Shown in pieces: positions 44,531 through 53,215 of a stretch of DNA of 64,000 nt (positions within the stretch are counted from its first letter, which is position 1; each line of letters starts with the position of its first letter). Position numbers and translations under genes: made by a program. Where the stretch lies: positions 62,001 to 126,000 of the forward strand of contig NZ_JAIOAO010000008.1 of NCBI RefSeq assembly GCF_021190955.1, given 5' to 3'. The notes below the pieces were generated by a model that was given only the letters and a program-made list of their open reading frames with translations, did no database searches and had not been told where the DNA came from. Origin of the DNA: Parachryseolinea silvisoli (lineage in GTDB: Bacteria; Bacteroidota; Bacteroidia; Cytophagales; Cyclobacteriaceae).

Positions 44531-45494
44531 AAACGTCAGATAAAGCGGTGGTGACGGGCGCGGTATACGGCGATAACACGGGCGGATAAACCTGCTGCAA
44601 GCGCCGCTCTATATAGTCGACCAGGCTCTTCTCCGGTGCCGTGCCGCCGCCGGCAAACGTCCGCAAGCGCGTATCGATGCCAAGATAGTAGTGGTCGCCC
44701 GAAGCATCGATCAGATATTCCACGGCACCGTGGTCCAGGCTCGCGGCTTGTACCAACTGTTCTACCTCGCGAATTATATCGTCGGAAGGCCGGTACCCTT
44801 CGCCTGCGTCGGTATAACCCTGGCGGTATACATCACCTTTATCGTGCGCATACCGATGCGCGTCTTCCCGGATGCGTTGTGCTGACAATACTTTACCCCC
44901 CAGCGTTTCCACCCGGTAAATAAAATGGTCCTCCGGATATATATACTCCCGTATCACGGCACTGTGATCCGTGCCCAGGTTGATCCGGTAACAGGATACT
45001 GCTTCCTCCACGCTGCGCAGCGATTCAAAGCGCAATGCCTGGCCACCGCAGTTGGCCTCGATCACGATCGGAAATCGCAACGACAACGCCGCCGGCACGA
45101 CTTGCGACAGGTCGTTGACAATACGCGCTTTGGGAAACGGCAGGTTGAGCTGCGCCAATAAGGCTAGCTGCCGTGCCTTGCCACTGCCCGCGCGTTGCGC
45201 ACGCACGTTGTTGATTACCGGTACGCCGGTATGCTCCAGGTGTGCCAGATAACTGGAAGTGTACGATAGACGCTGTGCCGGTATACCCGGTGCCTCCGCT
45301 AAACCCGTCAGGTTTACCACCAAACTATAGGGAGTCTGCCGTTCCGCCGGGTTAAATTGGTGATGCGCCACGTTGATCCGCACGAAGGGAATGCGACGCT
45401 GTTCGAGCTCAGAAAAGAACGGTTTTAACACCGGGGCGTGGGCCTGCTCATACACAATGCCCAGGGGTTTCTTGTAGGAAGCAAATGAAGTCAT
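44502..45494 (-). CDS. ATP-grasp family protein
   Basis: The 330-residue cytosolic protein has a RimK/glutathione-synthetase-like layout: an N-terminal preATP-grasp part (LGIVYEQAHAPVLKPFFSELEQRRIPFVRIN), then AGSGKARQLALLAQLNLPFPKARIV as the entry to the ATP-grasp fold, and a lysine-poor nucleotide loop (FPIVIEANCGGQALRFES) where most members have VxKPxxGGxGxGV. The metal-binding end reads VEYLIDASGDHYYLGIDTRLRTFA rather than the usual ExNxNP. ATP-grasp enzymes join a carboxylate to an amine or thiol; the substrate is unknown and the altered residues make activity uncertain. It diverges from the Rrf2 gene, and an inverted repeat lies 65 bases upstream. Confidence 0.7.
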   Translation of the reverse strand: MTSFASYKKPLGIVYEQAHAPVLKPFFSELEQRRIPFVRINVAHHQFNPAERQTPYSLVVNLTGLAEAPGIPAQRLSYTSSYLAHLEHTGVPVINNVRAQRAGSGKARQLALLAQLNLPFPKARIVNDLSQVVPAALSLRFPIVIEANCGGQALRFESLRSVEEAVSCYRINLGTDHSAVIREYIYPEDHFIYRVETLGGKVLSAQRIREDAHRYAHDKGDVYRQGYTDAGEGYRPSDDIIREVEQLVQAASLDHGAVEYLIDASGDHYYLGIDTRLRTFAGGGTAPEKSLVDYIERRLQQVYPPVLSPYTAPVTTALSDVYDRTPPTLL

Positions 45495-45558
45495 ACCGTT
45501 ACTGTTTTGGTTGCATTTCTCACGATTCTTTACCGCAACTAACCGGGTGGGAAGCTAA

Positions 45559-45581
45559 TTGTCTACCATAATGATAGACAA
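45559..45581. promoter_or_regulatory. Inverted repeat TTGTCTA-N9-TAGACAA
   Basis: Perfect 7-bp arms (45559-45565 and 45575-45581) with a 9-base spacer lie in the divergent region between the ATP-grasp and Rrf2 genes, and a further TAGTCTA half-site follows. The size and symmetry suit a regulator such as the adjacent Rrf2 protein. Confidence 0.4.
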
Positions 45582-45742
45582 AATAGTCTATTCTACTTTT
45601 CTTATGCAACTTTTCGGCGGAGTTTTCTGCGAAAGGCGGGTATTTTAAAGGTAAGTAACTAAAAATTAGTGCCTTAGTGTAAAGACCCCTAAATTTGGGA
45701 GATTTATTTTGCTTATCTCTACTTCCCTATGGGTATTATAGA

Positions 45743-45750
45743 TAACTTTG
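45743..45750 (+). promoter_or_regulatory. -7 box of the Rrf2 gene
   Basis: TAACTTTG is a perfect TAnnTTTG, 37 bases before the ATG. A TTTG at 45708-45711 is 31 bases away, more than the usual spacing. Confidence 0.5.
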
Positions 45751-45787
45751 TAAAGCAGTCAAAAGTCATCTCTCAAAATCCTATCCT

Positions 45788-46225
45788 ATGCTTTCGAAAA
45801 AATGTCAGTATGCCCTGCACGCTCTGACCTATTTATCCACGGTCAAAGATGGCGGCTCGGTTACGATCGGCGAAATTGCCGAAGAAAAGAACATCCCCAA
45901 GAAGTTCCTGGAAACCATTCTGCTCGACATGAAAAATGCCGGTATTCTGGGAAGTAAAAAAGGTAAAAGTGGCGGTTATTACCTGCGCAAAAAGACCGAC
46001 CAGATCTCGATCCTCGAAGTTATCCGACTCATCGATGGCGCCGTCGCCATGTTGCCTTGCGTCTCTTTACACTTTTACAACTCCTGCGGTATGTGTGCCA
46101 ACGAGCAGGAGTGTTCCATCAATCGCATTTTTGGTCAGGTGCGCGACGAGACACTGAAAATCCTCTCGTCTAATACCGTGTCAGACCTGGCCATCAAGAC
46201 AGAATTGGCCGGCAAAGTATTCTAG
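45788..46225 (+). CDS. Rrf2 family transcriptional regulator
   Basis: The 145-residue DNA-binding protein has the Rrf2/IscR winged helix at the N-terminus (KKCQYALHALTYLSTVKDGGSVTIGEIAEEKNIPKKFLETILLDMKNAGILGSKKGKSGGYYL). The second half has cysteines in MLPCVSL, SCGMCANE and QECSI, the kind of set that binds a [2Fe-2S] or [4Fe-4S] cluster in IscR and NsrR. Such regulators sense iron-sulfur status, nitric oxide, sulfur supply or redox stress. The target is not certain; the inverted repeat 207 bases upstream and the divergent ATP-grasp gene are the nearest candidates. It has its own promoter box. Confidence 0.9.
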   Translation: MLSKKCQYALHALTYLSTVKDGGSVTIGEIAEEKNIPKKFLETILLDMKNAGILGSKKGKSGGYYLRKKTDQISILEVIRLIDGAVAMLPCVSLHFYNSCGMCANEQECSINRIFGQVRDETLKILSSNTVSDLAIKTELAGKVF

Positions 46226-46369
46226 ACCGCTAACAACAGATAGGTCCGTTGGCTACCGGTATACCGGCAATCAACGGACCTTTGCATTAACCCCTATTTC
46301 TCAAGAACAACGTTACCGATAGACTGCTGCATCGCAGACGTTACAAGGACGCCAATAACGCATACGAGG

Positions 46370-46398
46370 AAACAGTGTGCGTGTGGAGTGTACGAGCG
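46370..46398 (+). repeat. Single arm of the dispersed repeat
   Basis: AAACAGTGTGCGTGTGGAGT (start of the arm) matches the left arm of the hairpin at 21586 in 25 of 29 positions. It lies between the convergent Rrf2 and MFS genes, 17 bases past the MFS stop. No paired arm is visible. Confidence 0.6.
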
Positions 46399-46415
46399 GT
46401 AAGAAAAGCGCGTTA

Positions 46416-47630
46416 TTACTCTACAAAGTGTAAATCCTTGCCGAACGTCTCCTTCATCTTCCACAACGCCAGCGCAGCGATCAGCAGACTGGCTCCCCCT
46501 ACCACCCAGGCGCTGAAGATCATGGAGTGGCTGATGCGCAGCCATTCAAACGCCAGCGTCAGGGGCACCACCGTGCCACGCACAAAATTCGGCACTGTTG
46601 TGGCGACCGTCGCGCGAATGTTCGTACCAAATTGTTCGGCCGCAATCGTTACAAACAGTGCCCAGTAACCAATCGCAAAGCCCAGGAAAAAACACCGGGT
46701 ATAAAACGCGGTCGCGGAAAGCGCTGTGGATGTTAAGTATATAGCCATGGCGGTAGCCGTCAGAAAGAGAAAAACGAGCACCACCTTCTTACGGCTTTTT
46801 AACGCCTGGCTCAGCAGGCCCGAAGACAAATCGCCCAGCGACAACCCGATATAGCAACACATCACGGCCTTGCCCGCATCAATGGCCTCCGGCAGATTCA
46901 TGCTCACGGCAAACTCCGGCGAGAACGTCACCAGGATACCGATCACAAACCAGATGGGCAAACCGATCAGAATACAGCGCAGATAACTGGCCAATAGTGG
47001 CCCGCGCGAAAAGAGTATAAAGAAATTGCCGCGTTCAACCTTCTTATCACGCACCTCGGCAAACATACCCGACTCCGACACGCTATACCGCAACAGTAAC
47101 AGGCATAGTCCCAAGCCGCCGCCAATCCAGTAGGCCACCTGCCAGTCGGTAAGCTCCGCTACAAAATAAGCCAATACGGCTCCAAAAAGTCCTACCGCCG
47201 CTACCAGTGTGGTACCATAGCCCCGGATTTGCCTGGGCAGGATCTCGGCCACGAGCGTAATGCCCGCGCCCAACTCGCCCGCCAACCCCACGCCGGCGAT
47301 AAATCGCAGAATAGCGTATTGCGGCACCGTGGTAACAAAACCGTTGGCCAGGTTGGCCAGCGAGTATAGCAAAATGGAGCCGAAGAGCACCGATAAACGA
47401 CCGCGCTTGTCACCCAGTATACCCCAGAGTATGCCGCCGGTCAACAGACCAGCCATCTGAATGTTTATTAAAAAAATGCCGTCGCGCAGCAGCGCATCGC
47501 CGGTCCTGCCGAGGGCCCGGAGGCTCGGTACACGCACAATGCTAAAGAGCAGCAGATCGTATATATCGACAAAGTACCCCAGTGCCGCGATAATCACCGG
47601 CGGCCGCAGGATTTGTTTGAGTGTATTCAT
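46416..47630 (-). CDS. MFS transporter, metabolite:proton symporter type
   Basis: The 404-residue inner-membrane protein has twelve predicted helices and the MFS loop 2-3 motif GILGDKRGRLSVLFG. The block RFIAGVGLAGELGAGITLVAEILPRQIRGYG in helices 4-5 is typical of the sugar- and organic-acid symporter branch. The ATG at 47630 (MNTLKQILRPPVIIAALGYFVDIYDLLLF) is chosen over an upstream start that adds 17 residues from the intergenic gap. It lies 69 bases after the FAD oxidoreductase gene and closes the SusCD locus 2 set, so it likely imports the small product made by that locus into the cytoplasm. The substrate is not identifiable from sequence. Confidence 0.88.
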   Translation of the reverse strand: MNTLKQILRPPVIIAALGYFVDIYDLLLFSIVRVPSLRALGRTGDALLRDGIFLINIQMAGLLTGGILWGILGDKRGRLSVLFGSILLYSLANLANGFVTTVPQYAILRFIAGVGLAGELGAGITLVAEILPRQIRGYGTTLVAAVGLFGAVLAYFVAELTDWQVAYWIGGGLGLCLLLLRYSVSESGMFAEVRDKKVERGNFFILFSRGPLLASYLRCILIGLPIWFVIGILVTFSPEFAVSMNLPEAIDAGKAVMCCYIGLSLGDLSSGLLSQALKSRKKVVLVFLFLTATAMAIYLTSTALSATAFYTRCFFLGFAIGYWALFVTIAAEQFGTNIRATVATTVPNFVRGTVVPLTLAFEWLRISHSMIFSAWVVGGASLLIAALALWKMKETFGKDLHFVE

Positions 47631-47699
47631 AGGTAGAAAAGAAAAACCGGCCCACCACGCCTTACCCAACATGGCGAGCACGGTATACTGAAAAAGAAA

Positions 47700-49559
47700 T
47701 TACGGATGGGTATACAGCTGTTGCAACACCTCCCGACGGGTAGTCCGCCCGGGCGTAAAGGTTAGTTTCTTACCGGAGGTTTTCTCCCACAAGGCTACCG
47801 TCTCGCCGTCTGCTACGTCTGATAGCCGGGCTTTCCACTCCGGCAAGTAGCCTTGTAACCCGAGTGTCTGTACCATCGCAAAGTCGGCATCGGCGGGCTT
47901 CACATCCTGGAAATAGACAAGCGTCGCTTGCTGCATGATCAGCGTCTTCTGTAATTCTTCTACGGGCACATGGCGTACCTTTACCTGCCGGTCGATGGCA
48001 AGTGCCGCCGCAACGCCTGCAGCCTGGCCAATGGCCATCCAGCACGGCTCCATGCGCAGCGTAGAGAAACCAATGTGGCTACCGGACACCGGCACCGGCA
48101 ACAACAAGTTGTCGACTTCTTTCGGCACCATTACGCCATAGGGCACTGTATATACCTGTGAGGGATAGCTTAAAAATCCGTCGAGGTGTACGCGCCCCGG
48201 CTCGCGCTTGCGCACAGCGTGCGAGTCAAGCGCATAGTGGCTCGCGGTGATACTGCTGTTGTGAATGACGGGGCGTTGACCCGGTATGCGGGCCGTGGCG
48301 TCCTGCGCCGTGAAAAAGTATACACCTTCAAAGCGCCTGCCTTCGCGCACATAGACCTGGCGCGGAAAGTTTCCGTTGTCGGTGTATTCGTCCTTCGAAA
48401 AACCCCATTCTTTGGCGGCTTTGCGGAAGTGCTCCGGCAGCTCTTTGTCATTCTGGGCAAAATATAGCAAGCCTTCGATATAGGAACGCAAGCGCTGGGC
48501 GAAGGCATCCCGCCACACCCACCCGGACGTAGGCCAGGGCCAGTTTTCTTCCGGCAGGTCGGTGGAGATAAACGCCATGTGCTGGTTGTTGGCATCGGTC
48601 TTGTCGTTGGGCAGCTTCACCATGTTGCTGACGCGGGCAATGCCCCACACGTCACCCGGAATCTGCGAAGGGTTTCCGCGGGCGATATGCTTACGGTTTT
48701 CTTCCAGCATGGCCGTCGTTACTTTTTCCATCTGCACACCCGTGTGGCGGCCGGTCCAGACGTCGTCGATCATGGAGGTATACTCATTCCGGTTATAAGC
48801 AGCCGGTTTTTGCACGGGGACGCGGTTGGCCGGGTTATTGGTCAGGCACAAGCGATAGTTGTACGACTGTACGGCGTTGTCGCCGATGAACGTCGTCCCC
48901 GCTCCTTCCGGGCCACCCCAGGATTTATACACCACGCCGGCACCTGGCTCGTTAAATTCCTCTTTCCCTTCCCGGCCGGTGCGAAACGGGATACGGGCTG
49001 CCGCACCGAGGTCGCCTTCGTAAGTGGCGTCGGCGAAAATTTTGCCGCGGTAGGTCTCGGGCTTACCACTTTCGCGGTTCAGCACTGTAATTTGTTCGAT
49101 ACGGTCATTGCGCAGCACGATGTTCTCCTCCAGCACATCGAACTGCCGCATCTTCAGCACAGTTATTTTACCGGCTTGCGCGGCCAACATCTGCTCCAGG
49201 ATCCTCTCCGCCACGGAGGGTTCGAAGTGAAAACCGTCGGAGCAATCTTTCACTTGTTGAGAAGCTTCGCCGTAGCGGTCTACATAGTATTGGCGGATGT
49301 GGCCGATGAACTCAGCAAACAGACCTGTGGTCGCACCGCGGGTGGCGATGTCGGTCGCCCCAAGGCCGTTGGCGGGCAGGCCGCCGATGTGGCGGGTGCG
49401 TTCGAGGATGACAGAGGTTTTGCCGGCGCGGGCGGCTCCCAGGGCGGTCATGATGCCACCGGGGGTGCCCCCGACAATGACCAGGTCATATTGCTGCGCA
49501 TAGGCGCCCGTGATAAGAAAAGCGATCAGGATCGAAAGTATTATCGGTCGTATCTTCAT
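47700..49559 (-). CDS. Secreted FAD-dependent oxidoreductase A (PF12831 type)
   Basis: The 619-residue protein has a signal peptide (IILSILIAFLITGAYAQ) and an N-terminal Rossmann fold with a dinucleotide loop VIVGGTPGGIMTALGAARAG followed by VILERTRHIGGLPANGLGATD. Central blocks include FADATYEGDLGAAARIPFRTGREG, SYNYRLCLTNN and YTVPYGVMVPKEVDNLLLPVPVSGSHIGFSTLRMEPCWMAIGQAAGVAAALA, typical of the FAD_oxidored family found in polysaccharide loci. FAD would be loaded before Sec or with help from Tat, yet no twin arginine is seen. It follows FAD oxidoreductase B by 34 bases. It may oxidise a sugar or sugar acid; no substrate is known. Confidence 0.88.
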   Translation of the reverse strand: MKIRPIILSILIAFLITGAYAQQYDLVIVGGTPGGIMTALGAARAGKTSVILERTRHIGGLPANGLGATDIATRGATTGLFAEFIGHIRQYYVDRYGEASQQVKDCSDGFHFEPSVAERILEQMLAAQAGKITVLKMRQFDVLEENIVLRNDRIEQITVLNRESGKPETYRGKIFADATYEGDLGAAARIPFRTGREGKEEFNEPGAGVVYKSWGGPEGAGTTFIGDNAVQSYNYRLCLTNNPANRVPVQKPAAYNRNEYTSMIDDVWTGRHTGVQMEKVTTAMLEENRKHIARGNPSQIPGDVWGIARVSNMVKLPNDKTDANNQHMAFISTDLPEENWPWPTSGWVWRDAFAQRLRSYIEGLLYFAQNDKELPEHFRKAAKEWGFSKDEYTDNGNFPRQVYVREGRRFEGVYFFTAQDATARIPGQRPVIHNSSITASHYALDSHAVRKREPGRVHLDGFLSYPSQVYTVPYGVMVPKEVDNLLLPVPVSGSHIGFSTLRMEPCWMAIGQAAGVAAALAIDRQVKVRHVPVEELQKTLIMQQATLVYFQDVKPADADFAMVQTLGLQGYLPEWKARLSDVADGETVALWEKTSGKKLTFTPGRTTRREVLQQLYTHP

Positions 49560-49593
49560 GGTGTTTCGGTTCGTGCGTTTGTACGCGGTTCAT

Positions 49594-51606
49594 TTAGTCG
49601 GCTTGTCCAGCCGGCACCCATAGCACGGCATCGGCCACAACGGTGCCTGTAGCAGCGCCGGCAGCAGACACTTCTATATATCCTTTGTTACCGGTCGCGA
49701 AGGTATACTTGCCCAGCGATACCCACTCACCTGAGGTCTGGCCCTCGACTACAAGGTCTGCCGGCTTGATGGTAACTTCTTTTTTCTTCTTGCCATCATG
49801 CACGGTCACGCTGACGTTGGCGGGGGCATCCGCCACCTTGGGCAAATACACGTATACAGTATAGGTTTGCTGCTTCGGCACCACGGGTGTGAAGCGCACG
49901 GTTGCCGCGCTGCCGGCAGCAGTCGTCAGGAACGACGGCCCGTAACCACCTTTGGCCTGCGGCTGCCAGGTGCCTGTACGGGTAATGGCTCCAACCTCTT
50001 CGTTGTCTACCAAAATATCTCCCGGCCGGCCGTCGGCCAGGGGGTTCGTTTTCAGCATGGACTGGAGGGTCGCAATATCCAGCGCCTGAATATCTTTCTT
50101 CCCGTCGATGGCCAGGACAGCAGCCGTAGCCGCCGACTGCGCCAGGACCATAAATACGGGCTCCATCCGAATCGAGCCGTACGCAATATGCGTCGCCGAT
50201 AAACATACCGGCACAAAAAGGTTGGTACACTCGGCAGCCTTTGGCACCAGGGAGCCATAGGCAATGGGATATGGACCGAAGCCGCCGATTTCCACATTGC
50301 CCTCATTTTTCACCAACCCGTTTACGACCAGGCGCTGACAGTTGTGCGAGTCCATAGTATAGGCGGCCATGCCTACTCCGTCTTTCACGACTTCCTTTCC
50401 TTCGCAGTTCGCCTGGTGCATAACATACTGGCCTACAAGGCGTCGGGCCTCGCGTACATAAAGCTGCGGCGACCAGTTACCGGTGTCGGTATATTCATCC
50501 TTCGGGTAGCCGTAGGTAAGCATCTCGTCACGCAGCGCCTTCGGCACGCGGGGATCGTGTCCATAAAAATACAGCAGTCCTTTGGTATAGACCTCGTGGT
50601 CCGCCACAATGCGGGCGCGTTGCGCATACCCGGCATCGGGATAATCGTGGTTCATACCAATCATGTCGGTCGAAAATCCGCCGCGATTGTTGATGTCTGT
50701 TTTATTGTTCGGCATGCGGCTGATGATGAAATAGTCATTCAGCCTGCGCCTGTCCGGCGTTGCCGCGAAGATGCGGAGCAAGAGCTCGTACTTCGTGGAG
50801 TCGTAGCCGGCGGGCCGGGTGATCGGCACCTGGTTCCGGGGATCGGTGGAGAGGCAGATGCGGTAATTATAGGCCTGCACGCTGCGGTCGCCTGTACCGT
50901 TCGGCGCCAGCACGGCAGGACTTATCCCCCACAGCATTCCGCTGGCAGGGTTACCAGGTGTTTTATAGGGATCGATACTTCCGGGGATTTGGTGGCCTTC
51001 CATGACCTGCACGCCGTTGATCGTTTCTCCGTACGCTTTATTATCTTCCCGCCCCACGGCATACGACACGCCGGCTTTGGCCATGAGGTCACCCTCATAG
51101 CCACAGTCGATGAACATAGCGGCCTTGACGGTGATGTTGGCGGCTCTCGGGTTGAAGCTGTTTTCAAGGACGATTTCGGTAATACGTCCGTTGTATTTTT
51201 TTACTTCCTTCAGGCGATATTCATATACCACGCGGAAGCCTCCGCGCTGTACATAGCCCTGAAATGTTTCCTCGGCCACATGTGGCTCAAACGTCCATTG
51301 CTCAAATTTTCCATAGTGCTGGCCGATGCGCCGATAAAAATCGCGGGCCAGGCCGGTGATGGCATATTTGTTTCCGATGTCGGTATATCCCAGGCCGCCG
51401 GAGCTCATGCCGCCCAGATGCCGGCCGGGCTCAATCAGAATGGCCTTCTTGCCGAGCTTCTGCGCCGTGTACGCACCAATCACGCCGGCCGAGGTTCCGC
51501 CATACAAACACACATCCGTCTCCAATACGGTTTGGGCAAATGCCGGTGACCCCATCTGGAGAATAATAAATGCTATCGTTCCGAATATCTTTTTTGTGCA
51601 GATCAT
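49594..51606 (-). CDS. Secreted FAD-dependent oxidoreductase B with golvesin-type C-terminal domain
   Basis: The 670-residue protein starts with a signal peptide (FGTIAFIILQMGSPAFAQ) and has the same FAD_oxidored fold as its neighbour: YGGTSAGVIGAYTAQKLGKKA, GRHLGGMSSGGLGYTDIG, MFIDCGYEGDLMAKAGVSYAVGRED and YGSLVPKAAECTNLFVPVCLSATHIAYGSIRMEPVFMVLAQSAATAA. After about residue 545 comes an added beta domain (TVRFTPVVPKQQTYTVYVYLP...GYIEVSAAGAATG) of the golvesin/xanthan-lyase C-terminal type, which usually binds carbohydrate. A strong hairpin terminator stands between this gene and SusD 2, so it may be expressed at a lower level or from its own promoter. The flavin reaction is unknown. Confidence 0.88.
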   Translation of the reverse strand: MICTKKIFGTIAFIILQMGSPAFAQTVLETDVCLYGGTSAGVIGAYTAQKLGKKAILIEPGRHLGGMSSGGLGYTDIGNKYAITGLARDFYRRIGQHYGKFEQWTFEPHVAEETFQGYVQRGGFRVVYEYRLKEVKKYNGRITEIVLENSFNPRAANITVKAAMFIDCGYEGDLMAKAGVSYAVGREDNKAYGETINGVQVMEGHQIPGSIDPYKTPGNPASGMLWGISPAVLAPNGTGDRSVQAYNYRICLSTDPRNQVPITRPAGYDSTKYELLLRIFAATPDRRRLNDYFIISRMPNNKTDINNRGGFSTDMIGMNHDYPDAGYAQRARIVADHEVYTKGLLYFYGHDPRVPKALRDEMLTYGYPKDEYTDTGNWSPQLYVREARRLVGQYVMHQANCEGKEVVKDGVGMAAYTMDSHNCQRLVVNGLVKNEGNVEIGGFGPYPIAYGSLVPKAAECTNLFVPVCLSATHIAYGSIRMEPVFMVLAQSAATAAVLAIDGKKDIQALDIATLQSMLKTNPLADGRPGDILVDNEEVGAITRTGTWQPQAKGGYGPSFLTTAAGSAATVRFTPVVPKQQTYTVYVYLPKVADAPANVSVTVHDGKKKKEVTIKPADLVVEGQTSGEWVSLGKYTFATGNKGYIEVSAAGAATGTVVADAVLWVPAGQAD

Positions 51607-51636
51607 AAATTCCGTTTCAAAATGAGGATGAGAAAA

Positions 51637-51667
51637 AAGGCACCTGTAAAAAACAGTCAGGTGCCTT
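51637..51667 (-). terminator. Intrinsic terminator after susD of locus 2
   Basis: AAGGCACCTG (51637-51646) pairs with CAGGTGCCTT (51658-51667) around an 11-base loop. On the minus strand the stem is followed by a T run (51638 back to 51633), and a T8 run flanks the other side, so it can work both ways. It splits the SusCD pair from the flavoprotein genes. Confidence 0.85.
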
Positions 51668-51693
51668 CGTTTTTTTTACTCTTCAGGGATCGA

Positions 51694-53187
51694 TCAATAG
51701 CCGGTGTTCTGGTCGGTCAACGGGTCCAGTGCTTCGTTGTAGAGCATCTCTGAGTCCGGTATAGGCCAGAAGAGATGTTTCTCTGCCACGTCAATATTTT
51801 TTACCTGCTTGATCCGCTGCACCGCGATGCCGAGGCGTTTCAGGTCCAGCCAGCGTTTGCCTTCGTACATGGTCTCGAAGCCGCGCTCTTCGACCACCTG
51901 GGCGATAAATCCCGACAGATCGTAGTCCGCGATGTCGAAGTCCACGGGCGAAGGGGCATTGGAAGGATAGCCATACGCACGACGGTGTACCTGGTTGAGG
52001 CTTTCCAGTGCCTCGGCAGTAGGCGTGCCTGCCGCGCGGGCCGCGGCTTCAGCATGAAACAACAGCAGGTCTGCATAGCGATACCAGGGGTAGTCGTTTC
52101 CGGCGCCGCCCACACCACCGGTGGGCGCAACAGCCAGCGGGTCGCGGTACTTGCGATATAATACTGTGGTCGGCCCTTTATCAAACACGTCGGGATATAG
52201 TATATGCTTACGGCGCAGGTCTGCACGATCCCAATTGGCGATGATCGGATTAGCCACGGTGTCGGTATATTGCGCATATACGCCACCCGGCCCGTAATAT
52301 AGTTTTGTACGGTGTGCGTAGCTTACCAGTCCGAAGCCTTGTTGATGGGAGTACTTCAGGTAAAAAATTTCCTCCGGCGTAGAGACCACATCCGGGCCAA
52401 AAATATTCTGAAAATCTTCCGACGTCTGCACCTGCACCAACGCATACTTGCCCGAGTTGATCACTTCCTGCGCTTTGTCACGCGCCAGCGCCCATTCGTC
52501 TCCGACATCTTCGCTAAAGTCCTGCGGCGTGCTGGCGCGCGTCATATAAATTTCCGCCAACAACGTCTTGGCGGCCCACTTGTTCGGCCGGCCGGCCGCC
52601 AGGTCGGGCGATGTCTTGTCGGTTAACCCCGCCTCCGCCACCAACACGTCCGCCAGGATCAGGTTATATACTTCTTCAATCGATGCCCGTGGCAGCGCCA
52701 ATTCTTCCATATTGGTTTCCGTACGCAGCGGCACACCTTTCCAATTGCGAACCAACACGAAGTAGAGCATGGCGCGCAGATATTTTGCTTCCGCCATCAG
52801 CGCGGTAGCATCTGCTTCTGACACCTGCGTGGCGTTGGGAAGGTTGGCGATGACCAGGTTGGCGTTGCGAATCGATTGGTAGATATTTTCCCACACGGCT
52901 TGTACACGCGAGACGTTTTGCGGCAACAAGCCCTGATACCCGCTGACATCGGTCTGGCTGCCGCGGGAATAACCGTAGTCTGCCATACCTTCCTGTTGCG
53001 CGGGGTAATTAATCCCAAAACCACCGTCCGTCCGCATCGGCACGTAAATGGCATTTACCGCCGCGACAAGCTCGTCCTTCGTTTGGTAGAAGTTCTCTAC
53101 CACCAGCGACTTCGGTTTTTCTTCCAGCATGTCGCTGCATCCCGCCAGGGTTGCCAGCATCAATATCGCTAAGAATGTTTGTTTCAT
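51694..53187 (-). CDS. SusD/RagB family surface lipoprotein (locus 2)
   Basis: The 497-residue lipoprotein starts at the ATG at 53187 (MKQTFLAILMLATLAGCSDMLEEKPKS) with lipobox LAGC; seven upstream codons are not needed. SusD motifs include FYQTKDELVAAVNAIY near the N-terminus, AEAKYLRAMLYFVLVRNWKGVPL and NKWAAKTLLAEIYMTRA for the TPR-like helices, and a C-terminal YADLLLFHAEAAARAAG...EERGFETMYEGKRWLDLKRLG. It binds the polymer or oligomer at the cell surface for the partner SusC, whose gene ends 28 bases upstream. Length is normal for the family. Confidence 0.94.
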   Translation of the reverse strand: MKQTFLAILMLATLAGCSDMLEEKPKSLVVENFYQTKDELVAAVNAIYVPMRTDGGFGINYPAQQEGMADYGYSRGSQTDVSGYQGLLPQNVSRVQAVWENIYQSIRNANLVIANLPNATQVSEADATALMAEAKYLRAMLYFVLVRNWKGVPLRTETNMEELALPRASIEEVYNLILADVLVAEAGLTDKTSPDLAAGRPNKWAAKTLLAEIYMTRASTPQDFSEDVGDEWALARDKAQEVINSGKYALVQVQTSEDFQNIFGPDVVSTPEEIFYLKYSHQQGFGLVSYAHRTKLYYGPGGVYAQYTDTVANPIIANWDRADLRRKHILYPDVFDKGPTTVLYRKYRDPLAVAPTGGVGGAGNDYPWYRYADLLLFHAEAAARAAGTPTAEALESLNQVHRRAYGYPSNAPSPVDFDIADYDLSGFIAQVVEERGFETMYEGKRWLDLKRLGIAVQRIKQVKNIDVAEKHLFWPIPDSEMLYNEALDPLTDQNTGY

Positions 53188-53215
53188 AGTCGTAATACGT
53201 TTAATCATGTGACGA

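Noticed and set aside
48579-49652. 357-codon plus-strand ORF
   Set aside because: It is antisense to FAD oxidoreductase A and crosses the intergenic gap; no domain is visible.
50344-51549. 401-codon plus-strand ORF
   Set aside because: It is antisense to the FAD oxidoreductase B gene, which has clear FAD motifs; the plus frame has a random-looking composition.
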